Shown: in pieces, positions 1 to 11,586 of the stretch | Numbering within the stretch: position 1 is the stretch's first letter | Layout: every line of letters begins with the position of its first letter | NCBI GenBank assembly: GCA_011317545.1 | Contig: WUJK01000001.1 | Coordinates: 1,178,001 to 1,242,000 of the forward strand | Length of the DNA: 64,000 bases | Direction of reading: 5' to 3' | Origin: Coniella vitis | Lineage: Eukaryota; Ascomycota; Sordariomycetes; Diaporthales; Schizoparmaceae | Notes under the pieces: model-generated | Databases searched by the model: none | Seen by the model: only the letters and a program-made list of their open reading frames with translations | Told to the model about the DNA's origin: nothing | Program-made: the position numbers and the translations under genes

Positions 1-3000
1 CATGGCTTTTCCCTAATAACAAACAGCGAAACTCTTTTGCGAATTCAATGCGATGTAGCGGCAGCGCATACGTACGCAGCAGCGCACGCGAGAGATTTCA
101 GGAGACAGACAGATTCTTGGCAGACGGGTCTGGGCGCCCACATCGAGCGTTCTGGTTGACGGGAAATACACTGCGTCTCTTGGCGTTGACTTGGCGTTGC
201 CTTGGCGTTACGGGGCGCATCATCATTCTCACCACCAGCGACGGAGTGAACCGTCTTGGCGGACTCAGGAGGCGCATTGCCCACCCCGCTTTTTGTTCGG
301 TCTTGGCCGGAGGTAAACAAACATTTGCGTCTTGCTTTTGTGATGGTGAACGGACGGTATGCAGTGCTTGGCCATGATGGAAAAGTGTGAAATGCTGGCT
401 GCCTCTCGGTGCACTTCGCTTGACGTTGGGCTCCCGACCCGGATAGACGACCAGAGGCAGATCACCCTATCCCGAAGAGATAGAAAAGTGGACTGGATGG
501 CAAGAAGCGGTCGGGGAGATCCCGACATCGAAGTGTGATAAAATGGAGCCTGTGGCCCCGGCGCCGTCTTGACAGGCTGACAAGCTGGTCAGCCGCAACT
601 TTAACGCTGACAGCAAACGGCTGGTCATGAGTCAGTCGCAGTTGCAGTGTGGCATTCTGGACTTTGTTAATATATTTTGCCCATGGCAATTAATTTACAG
701 GGACTAGACAAGAGTCTGGGAAACCATAATCCCTCCAGACCGTCACGATACTGTGGAAAGAAGTCTTTCCTTCCCCTTATTGCACTCCGCCATTCTATTC
801 CAGCTCGTGCCAACTTAGCCACCCAGTTCCGGCTTGAGAGGTTCAATGTTACTTCAGAATGGAGACAACAATTCGATGCACATGCTCTTGACATGGTGCT
901 TCAAACTAAATGACCACCGTCACGCGCCTACTATTTGGACGATTCGTCTACAACGAAAACAGATGTGCCTCGTCAGCCTCTTCACGTACGTCGTATGATA
1001 CATGGTTTCGTAGCCTTGCACGCAGCTTCCACTGGACGAAGCACCGCTAAACCACACATGGTAATCTCGTGGAGAAAGTACATAACAGCTGCGAAGAACT
1101 CAGATAGTGGAAAAGGTCTGGATATCACCTGCGAAGGACTGCTGCAGCTTATTGGCTTGTTTGCTTACCGAGTTTCCACGCTTTAATGGGCGCACTCATA
1201 AGCTGAAAAGCTTCACCGGGTGTTACTGTGCGCGTGATCTGTATCTTGGACGGTCCAATCGATTGCAAATATTGGATATCGTCTGTCTACGGCCGTAGGT
1301 GATACTGGTGTAATTTCATGTACCCTGCCACTAAAGATATCCAAAATCCCGTGGCAGAGACGGGGCCGGCGGGTGTATCATAGCACTTGTTATGGTGTGC
1401 AGGCACAGAGCTGCAGAATGGCCTTGTGTTAGTGTTCAGAGTTAGCAAGATACCCTGGATTCTAAAATTCAATGCCACGCATGTAGTCCCCGATTCTTTG
1501 ACGTTGTAAGCGGTGATTGTAGTTAGGTCCGTCGAGCAGATGGCCGCGGTACCGATCCGGTAGTTGGCGACACTGTCCGCGCCGAAAGCGGGACCGAGCA
1601 GCCGTTGCGCGCTGCCGACATTGTTTATCAGCTGGGCTTATCGCCGATAGCAGCAGCCGCAGCCGCGACGCACCAAGCGCTACCGGGGAAACGAGAAATC
1701 CTTGCATATGACAGACCCCGACAGGACGCTGGTAGTTGGGTGTAGCAATGTGAGTGCACCTTCTGAAATGAAATGACAAAGAGTACGAACAAAAAAAGAT
1801 TATCCATCAACGCCTCAACCTTTTACACCGGCGTCGGTATTGTAACACTTGCCTGGGCCTCGACTACTATGTATGCCCCGTGTGTAATAGTAGGAGCTGG
1901 GCCTTGAGCAAATGTTTGAGGGTCGCAGGGTAGGTGACTGTACAGTGGGAGCGCTGTGACAATGCTGTTAGTGGGTTTTAGTTGGTAGTACCCAGCCGGC
2001 AGCCGGCAGCCAGCCGTCTAGGGCGTCCGGGGCACCCCTGGCCATTGTACTTGATATCCGAGCAGCAACAAAGCAAATATATACCTACGGATTTATCCAC
2101 TCCTTACGCAGAATGAATTTAAGGGACGAGACGATAGGATTAACGTAGACGCCGGAGTTTGATTGCCGGGGGCTAATCGAGCGAATGAGCAAAGAAAAAG
2201 AAATGCACAATTGCTGGAAAGTAGTGTCCAAATACCTGCGCTGCAAGTCCAGATTTAGTGAACCTGCTAAGCGTGCCGCAAGGCTGTTCGGCTGATTTGT
2301 TCCGACGCCAGAAGTAACAAAGTGCCCAAGTCTCCCAAGCACCGCGACACGTCGTAATATAGCTAGATACAGCAGTTTCTCCCATCCCCGCTTTATGCAT
2401 TATGATACGGCTGGATGATGCCAGCTGGGTGGGTTGATAATACTAGTTGCCTTTCTGGCGGGGAGAAAACTTGGTTCTATGGTGTAATAATGGCCTGGCA
2501 TGTGAAGAACCTATGAAAGTACCCGAAGTACTCGATACCAAGCGCTGCCCGAGCCCCCAAAAGTCCCAGCGCATTGTTTAACAGGTGTACTCCTCCAGAT
2601 TTAAATTCTAATCTTGCTTTTATCATCATATCATTCTTATTCTCTTCACATTTTCCGCTTGATAATAAAAAGACATCGATGCTTTCGGTTCAGCTTTAAT
2701 TTAACGGGCTTGGCTACTTGGGAATTGAGGAACGGGTAGCTGAGCACAGACATTTGCCCGCCACTCAGTATTTGTCATCTGTAATAAATTTCTTACATTC
2801 CTATTTCATTGTTGTAATTTCAAGGAAACTTGCTGTCCCTACCGCAGACAGTATTTACGAATTTCAAAAAAGGCATCCACTTGGTGTTTCGGGGTTATAG
2901 CAGCTTGGCAGTCACGAGGCATTTATCGTGCTTCAAATCCTTATTTCAAAGGTATATAGCACCTCAGCTGCACATATTTCACCTGTGATCAGTATTAACT

Positions 3001-3455
3001 ATCAATTACAAATTATCATTGACCTCTGCGACTCGCGTCCCAATCTGTAATCAAGCACGGAGTGTTCCAGCCCTCCCAAGATTGTAAGCCCTACGCTATC
3101 TGCACTTGCAAAACTCAAATTCGCGGATTGAAGGCGCGGTCTTATACTCCAGCACTTAATATTCCAAATGCGAACAATATTAGTATATTTGGTCTTACTT
3201 CGAGGTGCATGGGCAAGATTTCGTCCTATCAACGCCCTCGGTACTTTTGACGGTACCTTCGGCATAAGGCGTCCCGAGAGTGGAGCGGTCTGGGCGGTAA
3301 CCAACAAATGATCGCATGACAGTGCACGACTCGGTCACGACCAGCGCGGGGAAGCTTAGTAAATGAAACGAAAAGAACATACTATACATGGGAGCAACAG
3401 CCTCGACATCTGATTCCGTTCAGCAACTGCACGCATTCAAAGGCCAAGAACAGAC
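1..3455. other. Intergenic, no supported gene
   Basis: I see no open frame here with a recognisable motif, a consistent intron structure or protein-like composition; the short frames on both strands overlap each other. The only gene signal is the aldolase start at 3456. No repeat matching other parts of the window was seen. Confidence 0.55.
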
Positions 3456-4577
3456 ATGGCTTCTCACAGCATCCCTCCCACTGGCGTCTATGTTCCGGTG
3501 CCGACATTCTTCAAATCCCCGTCGGCTTCGTCGGCTTTGCAGCCCGCCATTGATGTCGAGAGCCAAGTTCAACACGCTGTTTTTCTGGCCAAAAATGGGA
3601 TCCGAGGCTTGGTTCTCATGGGCTCGACGGGTGTGGCGGTTCATCTGACAAAAGCCGAAAGACACGAAATTGTCGCCGGGGTTCGCCAGGGTTTGAGCAA
3701 GGCCGGGTTCGAAGACTATCCTATTATGGCTGGAGTCTTGACCAATGGCATTGACGAGACGTTAGAATGGCTTGAGGATTACAAGGAGGCGGGTGCCCAA
3801 TGGGGCCTTGTACTGGCCCCAGGCTACTTCGGTGCCTCTACCAACCAGGAGAATATCAGGGAATGGTTTACCGTTGTTGCTGACAACAGCCCGCTTCCTA
3901 TCTTGATGTAGGTGCTACCCGTGTGCGGATTGCTCGGTGTGAGCCTGCTGACAATGATGTGCAAAACTCTCAGCTACAATTACCCAGGTGTCACGAATCA
4001 GATCGTCGTTGCCCCCGAAACCTACACCTTCCTGGCTCAGCACCCCAATATCGTTGGTTGCAAGATGTAAGTTTTGCTCCCTTGGAGACAATTCAAAATG
4101 CCAGCGGGTGCCGGAGTGGTCACTTATATCAAATTACACAGGTCCCACGGCAATGTCTCCCATCATGTGCAAGTAGCATTGGACCCCGCCATCAATCATG
4201 ATGAGTTCCGTCTGTACAGTGGTTTTGGGCAGCAACTGGGGCCGATTGTACACTTTGGAGCTGCAGGAGTCATTGATGGCCTGGCGGCAATTTACCCAAA
4301 GACCATTGTTCGCTTGATGGAGCTCGCAGAGGCCAAAACAAATGATCCTGCTGCCCTCGCAGAAGCTCAGAAGATCCAGCAAGCAGTCAGCGTCGCGCAA
4401 GAATTCATTGGCAAGTTTGGCATCGTCGGTATAAAAGAAGGCATTTATAGAGTCACCGGACACGGAACACTCGACGGAGGGCGGCTGCCGCTGAAGGGAA
4501 CACTGACGGCTAGCGACTGGGAAACATGGCATGGTCGCCTGCTGACTGGCGTCGAAGCGATAGAAACAACTCTATAG
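3456..4577 (+). CDS. Dihydrodipicolinate synthase / HOG aldolase family protein
   Basis: Class I aldolase of the DapA/HOGA1 (N-acetylneuraminate lyase) superfamily, predicted cytosolic or mitochondrial, cleaving or forming a 2-oxo acid through a lysine Schiff base; the substrate cannot be read from sequence. Three exons: 3456-3907, 3974-4066 and 4142-4577, giving 326 residues, normal for the family. Splicing at 3908-3973 (GTAGGT..CAG) joins PILI to YNYPG, the family's conserved tyrosine motif. Splicing at 4067-4141 (GTAAGT..ACAG) gives VGCKMSHGN, whose Lys is the expected Schiff-base residue. The N-terminal loop reads GSTGVAVHLT; family members usually have Glu where this has Val. The start ATG is preceded by CAGAC, and the protein begins directly with the barrel entry (TGVYVPVPTFF). 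Confidence 0.9.
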
Positions 4578-5369
4578 ATAAGGCTCAGCGTCTGTGTTAT
4601 TATTTGAAAATTATGGATTTGCGTAAACAGACTAGGGGGACTTTTTTGGACCATCTTTACAGTACGGAGTGGGAATGCTTGCTTGATTCTGCTACTTTCT
4701 TCATGTATGTACTATGATGACCTATATATATGCTGGAATGTCCACCTAATTCTAAACTGAAGTGATAGCTAAGACTGACGCGGAAAGATGACATTTGGAA
4801 ATGCGGCCAGTATGGTGCTACAAGAGATTTTGAAAGGAAACGGAGTTCCGGGGGGGGGGGGGGCGGGCGGGCGGTGATGGAAATTACATGCATAGCATTT
4901 TGTCAGCATTCTATCCAAACTTTTAGATCCTTTCACCGTTTTGGAATATACTTTAACGGCTAGCTTTTATATCACGGCCGGTTAATGGTCCCGAGCGTCG
5001 GATATTCTTTAGTCAGTTGGCGGCGGTACGTCAGGTTCAGCGATGATGCCGGTGGTTACGAATGCAGACATATCTCGGCACGAGGTAGACGAGGATTCGC
5101 ACTCTAGGTCGTTGAATGTTTCGAGTTGGCGTATTTAAGTGCATTTAATCGACATTTGGATTGTGGTGTCAAGAAGGCCCAATAAGATGTACAGGCTTGT
5201 CATTTATTCCACTTTATGTCTCATGTTTGCATCTCCTTTGCTTATTTGAGATAAATGATATAGAGCATCATCGGATGTGGTGAAGGATCTTGATGATGAC
5301 GGTGACCGGTCAAAACTCGTGGTACCTTGGCAGGGTAAGGGATACTTGTACCGAACAAGGAAAGAGAAT
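4578..5369. other. Intergenic with poly-G tract
   Basis: No gene is supported. An almost pure G run followed by GGGC repeats occupies about 4850-4873, a low-complexity tract prone to sequencing error and slippage. The rest is AT-rich spacer up to the solo LTR. Confidence 0.5.
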
Positions 5370-5848
5370 TGTAATGATCCTTGCCTGAATCCCGGATTCT
5401 GGAAGTACCTATAAGTTGTATATTAGCAGGTGGGGAAGTATTACCTTTAAGTCTTCGTACATTATCGAGCAATATTAAGTATTATAAGTGATTAAAAGGG
5501 ATTACCCTATTATATAAAATAATACTTAGATTCACAACTAAAGACTATAAGGAAACTATCTAATATTAAGCTATAAACTCCTATCCTTATATACTTCTAT
5601 TATTTCCTATCTATAGTAAGTATAGATCCTTAGATTACTTAGAGCGATAGGAGCGTTAGCTTATTTAGATTATTTGGATTATTATCGCTCCAACTATCTT
5701 AGTTATTAAGGTGATCCAACCCTAACCCTGATTATGCTACTCTGTGTTCTTATATAAGAGATCCCCATCGGTCCGTTGAGGTTCCGATTTGCTGGCATAT
5801 AGTTGCGCTGGCCTGTTCCTGTGACCTGCATGTTCATGGGTTATAACA
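5370..5848. repeat. Solo LTR of the Ty3/gypsy element, TSD AGAAT
   Basis: A 479-bp sequence beginning TGTAATGATCC and ending GGTTATAACA. It matches the two 480-bp LTRs of the full element at 14495-22040 along its whole length. It is flanked by a perfect 5-bp target duplication, AGAAT, at 5365-5369 and 5849-5853. No internal element sequence remains, so this is a solo LTR left by LTR-LTR recombination. Its left half shows TG-to-TA changes typical of RIP, while its right end (CCTGTGACCTGCATG) is spared. It contains two telomere-like units, AACCCTAACCCT, near 5717. Confidence 0.93.
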
Positions 5849-5853
5849 AGAAT

Positions 5854-7082
5854 ACTACCTTTACAAGCGACTAAAGACTAGATAGTATATAGTCTGAAAG
5901 TCCTCTTGATGCACACAGTAGTGAAATTAACTCACCTCTCATTTCGTTTCAGAGCTCCCATCAAACCAAGTCTAGTCCTCCATGATGCTATATGCATCTA
6001 CCCCGACATGATAAACATGCCATACTTTCCGGTGCTCGCTTTCCGATGCCATGATTTGTGATTCGCTGTTATGGATACCCACGGCTAGTGGAAATGGGAT
6101 ATGTCGATGAGTATATCCTCTGTGAATCAGGAGGGATGTTAAGGTAAAAATGAGTGTGTTGTCTAACGAAGTTCTAATACAAAGAAAATACAAATGGGTG
6201 GTGGTATTTAAGTCACACTGCGTGCAGAGTACACTACACAGAGCGAATTATACCCTAACCTTGCTCGTTCAGGTATCTGTATCCTCAACAGGATATATTC
6301 ACTAATTATGAATAATAAAATAAAAAAAACCCTTGAAAATCGAAGGTCCTTATACAAATCGTAAAATTATGGAATTCTTTGCAAAGTAAGGACGGGCACT
6401 CCATCTATGAATTCCTTTCCTTTTCAACACACCGACAACAAAGTATTACAACTCCCCTGCCCGCTCTAGTAAATTACTTTGGCAGTCAAAGTATAAACTG
6501 GCTTGCAATAAATAACTCTTGTAAGGAACATCGTTCGATAAATAAAAATGTAACCAAGCAAGTATCCTATTGGATATACTATTCACTCCCTCATAGTTCC
6601 AAAAGTGTTCTCTAACATGTGGCACTATCCACAGTCATTTGGTTCTTGTATTTGAGGTGATCACATAACCCCAAGAAATCGCTTGCGTCGAATTTTGTAG
6701 GATATTTAATTACTAATACAGCAGTTGCATCACCATTACATTTGGAATGCCTGTGGGTCACTGTCCAATAATCCTTCCATAACCAACCACCACATAGGAC
6801 AAAAGATGTATCTCATCTCAGCGTGACTTTGAATGCACTACGTCACCATGACTTTTGTCCGACAGCAATAACACTATTGACGTCAAGCAAAACCACGCAT
6901 ATAAAGGTTGTGTGGAAATCCATTCTTTTTACACGCTCCGTTGCTCAGTACCCTCTTTGCTACATGTCATTCCTCCAGGAGAACCCTCAAACCGTCGCAC
7001 CAATAGCTCGCTTTCCGTATTGAATCACGAAGCCAGCCCCGCATTCTGCTCCATCCCGATACTTTATTTTGCAATCATCACC
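5854..7082. other. Intergenic upstream of the dehydrogenase
   Basis: AT-rich spacer. The frame of the dehydrogenase stays open upstream to an ATG at 6855, but those 76 residues are not protein-like. I treat this stretch as promoter and 5' leader. Confidence 0.5.
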
Positions 7083-8165
7083 ATGCAGTCGTTAGTTCAG
7101 AATACCATTGGCGTTGGCCCCAAGCCAGTTCAGCCCGAAGACCTCCAAGGGCGCGTTGCCATTGTGACGGGTGGTGCCTTTGGCATCGGATTCGAAGTCA
7201 GCCGTGCGCTTGCGCAAGCGGGATGCAAAGTCATCATGGTCAACCGCAAGGAGGAGCAAGGCAACGAGGCCATCAAGACGATCAAGGATGAATCACCAGA
7301 CGCCGACGTGGAGTGGAAAGAATGCGACTTGGGACATCTGGCAAAAGTCCGCGAGGTCTTTACGGACCTGCGTGAGAAGCTCGACCGTCTGGACTTTCTC
7401 GTGCTTTCAGCGGGTATCAACACGAACACCTACGGTCTGGATGCAGATGGAATCGATCGCCATTTTGGAGTGAACTATCTCGGTCAATTCTACGTTTGCA
7501 ACCAACTTTGGCCCGTGCTACGGAAAACAAGCAAGCTCGAGAACAACTCTGCCCCGCCACGCGTTGTATTCGAAGCAAGTGAAATGCACCGCTTTGCTCC
7601 TTCCAACGTCCACTTTGGCTCCCTAGACGAGATCAACAATCCAGACATAGACCCTACTCAGATTTATGGCCGCACAAAGCTTGCTCTTATTTTGCTTGCC
7701 AAATATGGACTCGCTGGAAAAGTGATCAAAGAGAATGGTGACAGGATATATGCGGTCTCGGTCCACCCAGGTGCTGTAAGTAATGAACCTTTCGTAATCA
7801 ATTCGTCGAGAATATACACTAAACAGACATTCTTCTATTTTTAGGTCAATACGGCTATGCAACAACAGTGGAAAGACGCATACCCCGGTATCACAGGCAA
7901 GCTACTGTCTTGGATAACTTTAGCTGCTGGTCGGGACGTAAAGCAGGGCTCTTATAGCGCTCTTTGGGCTTTGACAGACCCAAAGATTGTGGATGAAAAC
8001 TTGAATGGGTGGTATTTTAATGACCCGGATCAGCCAGGGAAGGAAAGCAGTCAGGCTTCTGACGAGGCACTTGGAAACGCACTCTGGAAATTAAGCCATG
8101 ATATTATAAAGGAAAAGCTAGGGCAGGATGCTTTGCTTGATTGGAAAAGTACTGAAAGAGAATAG
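7083..8165 (+). CDS. Short-chain dehydrogenase/reductase (SDR)
   Basis: NAD(P)-dependent oxidoreductase of the classical SDR superfamily, close in style to the retinol-dehydrogenase/WWOX-like fungal SDRs; substrate unknown. Two exons, 7083-7775 and 7845-8165, give 337 residues. The 69-nt intron (GTAAGT..TTTTTAG) restores the conserved HPGAVNTAM. Visible motifs are the cofactor glycine loop TGGAFGIG (residues 29-36), a downstream LSAG in the NAG position (109-111), and the catalytic pair in YGRTK (Tyr195, Lys199). I chose the ATG at 7083 because it has a CACC context and starts just ahead of the fold; an in-frame ATG at 6855 would add 76 residues with no domain character. No partner gene is adjacent. 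Confidence 0.9.
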
Positions 8166-9228
8166 ATTTATGGGACTACTCATAGCCTCGCACAAGAATC
8201 CTAGTTAAATATCAGACCTTCTTTCTTCTCTTTTTTTTGTTTTTTCTTTTGAGGAACGGTACAGATGCCGTTAACAACACGTTGCCCTCCAAAGGCCATT
8301 GGGTGGTAAATAGAATTATACTTCATTCGGATATCATTGTCATGTACATCGCGTGGCTAATTAATGGATGGATATTGATGTGTGTAAAGATATCCTGGTT
8401 AGTACTTGAGCGGTCAGGACTGAGATAAACTTACCATACTCTTAGCGAATTAATGAAGAACTATATATGCGGATCATGAAAGACTTTTTTCTCGGGAGCA
8501 CATTACATGGCCAATTACTCGACATTCATGCATCACCGTACCTGGAAAGATCATGGATACTTGTGTGTGTGGCCGATATAAAGACCAGAGCATGGCCCAA
8601 GTTGGCATTACGTCTGGTCAGCCATTGGAGGAGGTACTTGACAATGTCCATTGATGATGGTTTGCCCCGGCATGTCTGTGCTCGACTTCCTTATCATCGT
8701 AGTACGATGTCATTGACTCTTCCACTGCATACACGCCTCCATTTACAGAAGTAGAAAGATAATATTTGAATCTTGGACGACGCAATGAAATGGCTTTGAT
8801 GATGGGTTCCTGTGGTAATCAACTAGACACAACACCAAGCAAAAAAGCATATAATATTTCACGGTCGGTATTCCTTAGTAAGATCTGTAGTCATGCAACT
8901 CAGTATAAGTGCTCTGCTACTACCAATACACGGTACAAGATGGAAGTGGAGAACCAGAGGTATCTGATATCTTATCATCATAAAGTTAATTTATTATAGA
9001 TAGGGTTATATTAAGCATAAGAACTCCATGTGGGGTATCTAGGACAGAATGTTGCTTGACTCGTGTCGAAACATTTAGTTTCCTCCATGCCTGCGCGGTC
9101 CTTGATAGTTGTAATTGGGATACAGGTTAGAACTTATTAAGGCGCGGAGTGAGATTATGCGTCACACTCAGTGCTCCGCCAAAGAAACAGAGGAAACCAA
9201 GAATAAAAGACGTTGAAGGCGAGTGCTT
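8166..9228. other. Intergenic, nothing recognised
   Basis: Spacer between the convergent dehydrogenase and PAP2 genes. A T-rich run at about 8219-8250 follows the dehydrogenase stop and may lie in its 3' UTR. No other feature is supported. Confidence 0.5.
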
Positions 9229-10489
9229 TCAAACCATAGTCTCAGGCCCGCTTCCTTGACCTGAAGGAACGGGTTTGCGCGAAAAGGTGCCGTTGGTACC
9301 ATGGGTTGCTCCGTGATTGCCGTTAAAGGCGCCGTTGTGTCCGTTGCTATAGCCATGTTTGCCACCATAGGCTCCCGATCCAGCTGTGGCGCCCCATCCG
9401 ACACGGTGGGTGAAAACGGCGCCAGCGAGCTCAGGGTTTCCAAAATCAAAGGGAACACCACGGTTCAGGGGAATGTGGTTGTAACGCCAATCCCAGATGG
9501 CGGCATAGGTCATGCGGTAGGCCGAGAAAGCCATGACTGTGCCGATACAGGCGCCGGCAAAGACATCGTACCAGTTGTGGAACTCGTCAATGGTGAGGGC
9601 TCCGCCGATGAGCACAGCGCCAAGGATAGGGGCGTAGATGGCAATGAGCTTCCACATGGCGGGGTGGTAGTTGGAAAAGACCTTGAGCTTGGCGTTGAGG
9701 TAGAGGTAGAGGTAGACAAAGCCGGCAAAGGCCGCGGTGGTGTGGCCCGAGGGAAAGGATTCAAGACTGTCATCAATGGTGTCTGGGTCGCCCGTGCAAA
9801 TGTCACGAGTGAAGTAGATTTGCTTAAAGCCGGTAGCGTCGTACTGGTTCTTGATGAGGGAGGTGTCAGGCTGGCACACGGCGAGAAAGTGAGGGCGCAA
9901 GCCACCAATGAGCCACTTGAGGAAAACCTGGAATACGGCGGCGGTGATAAGAGCGTAGAGGAGGCCAATGATGGCGTTGTTGGCGTCCCAGAAGGAACGC
10001 ACGCGGATCTGACACACCAAGATCACAAAGATAGGAACCAGACTGCCCAGAAGGGCGGCTGCCCAGATAGGGATAATCTCTTTGCGGAGAGGGTAGGCGA
10101 ACTGAGGGTACACAACCTCGCCGTCAGAGAATGTGACGGGGAAAGATCTCGTTGGAGCGGGGTGGGCCTCGTAAACCTACAAGCAGTGAAAAAGTAGGAT
10201 TGTAAGTCAACAGAGCAAACACAACAAATGAAACAGGGGAGAAAGGTGACCGCTATGGGCTAAACAACCCCATATGGGGAGAGCAACTTACACCAAGACC
10301 AATGGCGCCCATGGCAGCCATAGTCAAAATGTCAAGCCATGTGTACTTGAGCCACTGGCCAAACGAAGGCCTGGTGGCCATTGAGTAGGTGCCATCACTG
10401 GCACCGTGATGGGAGTGTCCATTGGCGTAGTGGCCATCGGGAGTTGTAGCAGCGCCGTTGTTCTGGCGACGTTTGCTGAAGAGGCCCAT
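9229..10489 (-). CDS. PAP2-superfamily lipid phosphate phosphatase
   Basis: Integral membrane phosphatase of the PAP2/haloperoxidase superfamily, likely acting on phosphatidate, diacylglycerol pyrophosphate or related lipids. Exons 10489-10292 and 10176-9229 (intron GTAAGT..TTGTAG, 115 nt, phase 0) give 381 residues. Phosphatase motif 1 is KWLIGGLRP and motif 2 is FPSGHTTAAF. Motif 3 is recognisable as IDEFHNWYDVFAG, keeping His and Asp, but the usual Ser-Arg pair six residues before the His reads Ala-Leu. About six hydrophobic helices are visible. The C-terminus is a Gly/His/Asn-rich tail of about 45 residues after the last helix. The ATG at 10489 opens a hydrophilic N-terminus of about 45 residues. 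A long frame on the opposite strand is a shadow. Confidence 0.9.
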
Positions 10490-11586
10490 GGCGAATGTAG
10501 TGTCAAGATTTGTAGATGGATGTACTGGGCGAGGAGGATACGCGTAGTGAGGTTCTGCTCCTTAAGAGTAGCCGGTGACGGGCCTTGTGCCTTGTGGAAC
10601 GGACGGCGCCCGACAGTGACAGGAAGAGCTGGAGATAGTCTTGATGATGGAGGACCAGGGCTGGGCATGAGAGGGGAGGGAAGCGGCAGGTAACGACAGC
10701 AGATATAGGCTTGTCTCTTAGACACGATGTCTTGGATTTTCCGCGGTTTTTCATGGCGTTCCAGCCCATGAATTTGTTTCTTTTGACGTCATTGTCTTTT
10801 CTCTCCTCTAATTCACTACAGTGTAGTACGATCCCTTTCTTTGTCTATGCGCACCCCGCGAAGGGCACCAGGGGCATCTAAATATTACATAGCACATACA
10901 TAGTGACCTCTTGGCGGACGTGAGAAATGCTACCATAGTACATGGCTTGAGTAACAGCACAAGCAGGAATTAAGAAACAAGGAGACGCTGTCCAGTGACA
11001 TCAGCGACATCAACGCGGGATCCAAAACTTGGCATCGGAGGTCTTGGCACTTTGCCAAGGCTGCCTCTGCCCCTGCCGATTGCCCACAGAGCCTGCCCCT
11101 TGCCTTGTCTATTGGCTTAACGAACAGGCTTTGGGAAAACGTGTTGGGCTGCTTAATAAAGAGGAGTAGATGATACGTACCGGGTACGTATCTGGACTCA
11201 CGTCCCCACGCCGCTATCGTCAACCTTGCCGTCGTCACGCCGTGAGCGCACGCGCTCTAAGAGAAAAGCGCAGCAGATGAACAATACTGGGCAGTTTTTG
11301 TAGTTGACGCGCACAATTGTATGCACCATAAACTCAAAATTCGACACAATATACTGGTCGAACTTTGACGTCCCATCCCACGCGGATATAGAAATCCTCA
11401 AGTGTATTATTTGCAACCACGTAAGCATCAGCTGAACTGGTTCTAACCAGCATGAGTAACACCAGGTACCACAGGTTCGGGGTCACTTGGAATTATAACC
11501 ACAAGTGAGATACGCAACAAGTGCTAAGGAGCGTTATGATCATATGGATGAGGTTGCTTGGACCCCCACCGGTTGGTGGAGCCCCC
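10490..11586. other. Intergenic, nothing recognised
   Basis: Sequence upstream of the PAP2 gene and downstream of the MFS gene, both on the minus strand. No motif-bearing frame or repeat was found; the first ~300 bp are the likely PAP2 promoter and leader. Confidence 0.5.

Noticed and set aside
4850..4873. Poly-G run as a possible G-quadruplex regulator
   Set aside because: It is a simple-sequence tract downstream of a gene with no other sign of function; run length may be a sequencing artefact.
6855..7082. Upstream in-frame extension of the dehydrogenase
   Set aside because: The added 76 residues lack domain character and the ATG at 7083 has a better context.
9301..10197. 298-residue plus-strand frame
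   Set aside because: It is the antisense shadow of the PAP2 phosphatase, whose motifs and splice sites are clear on the minus strand.
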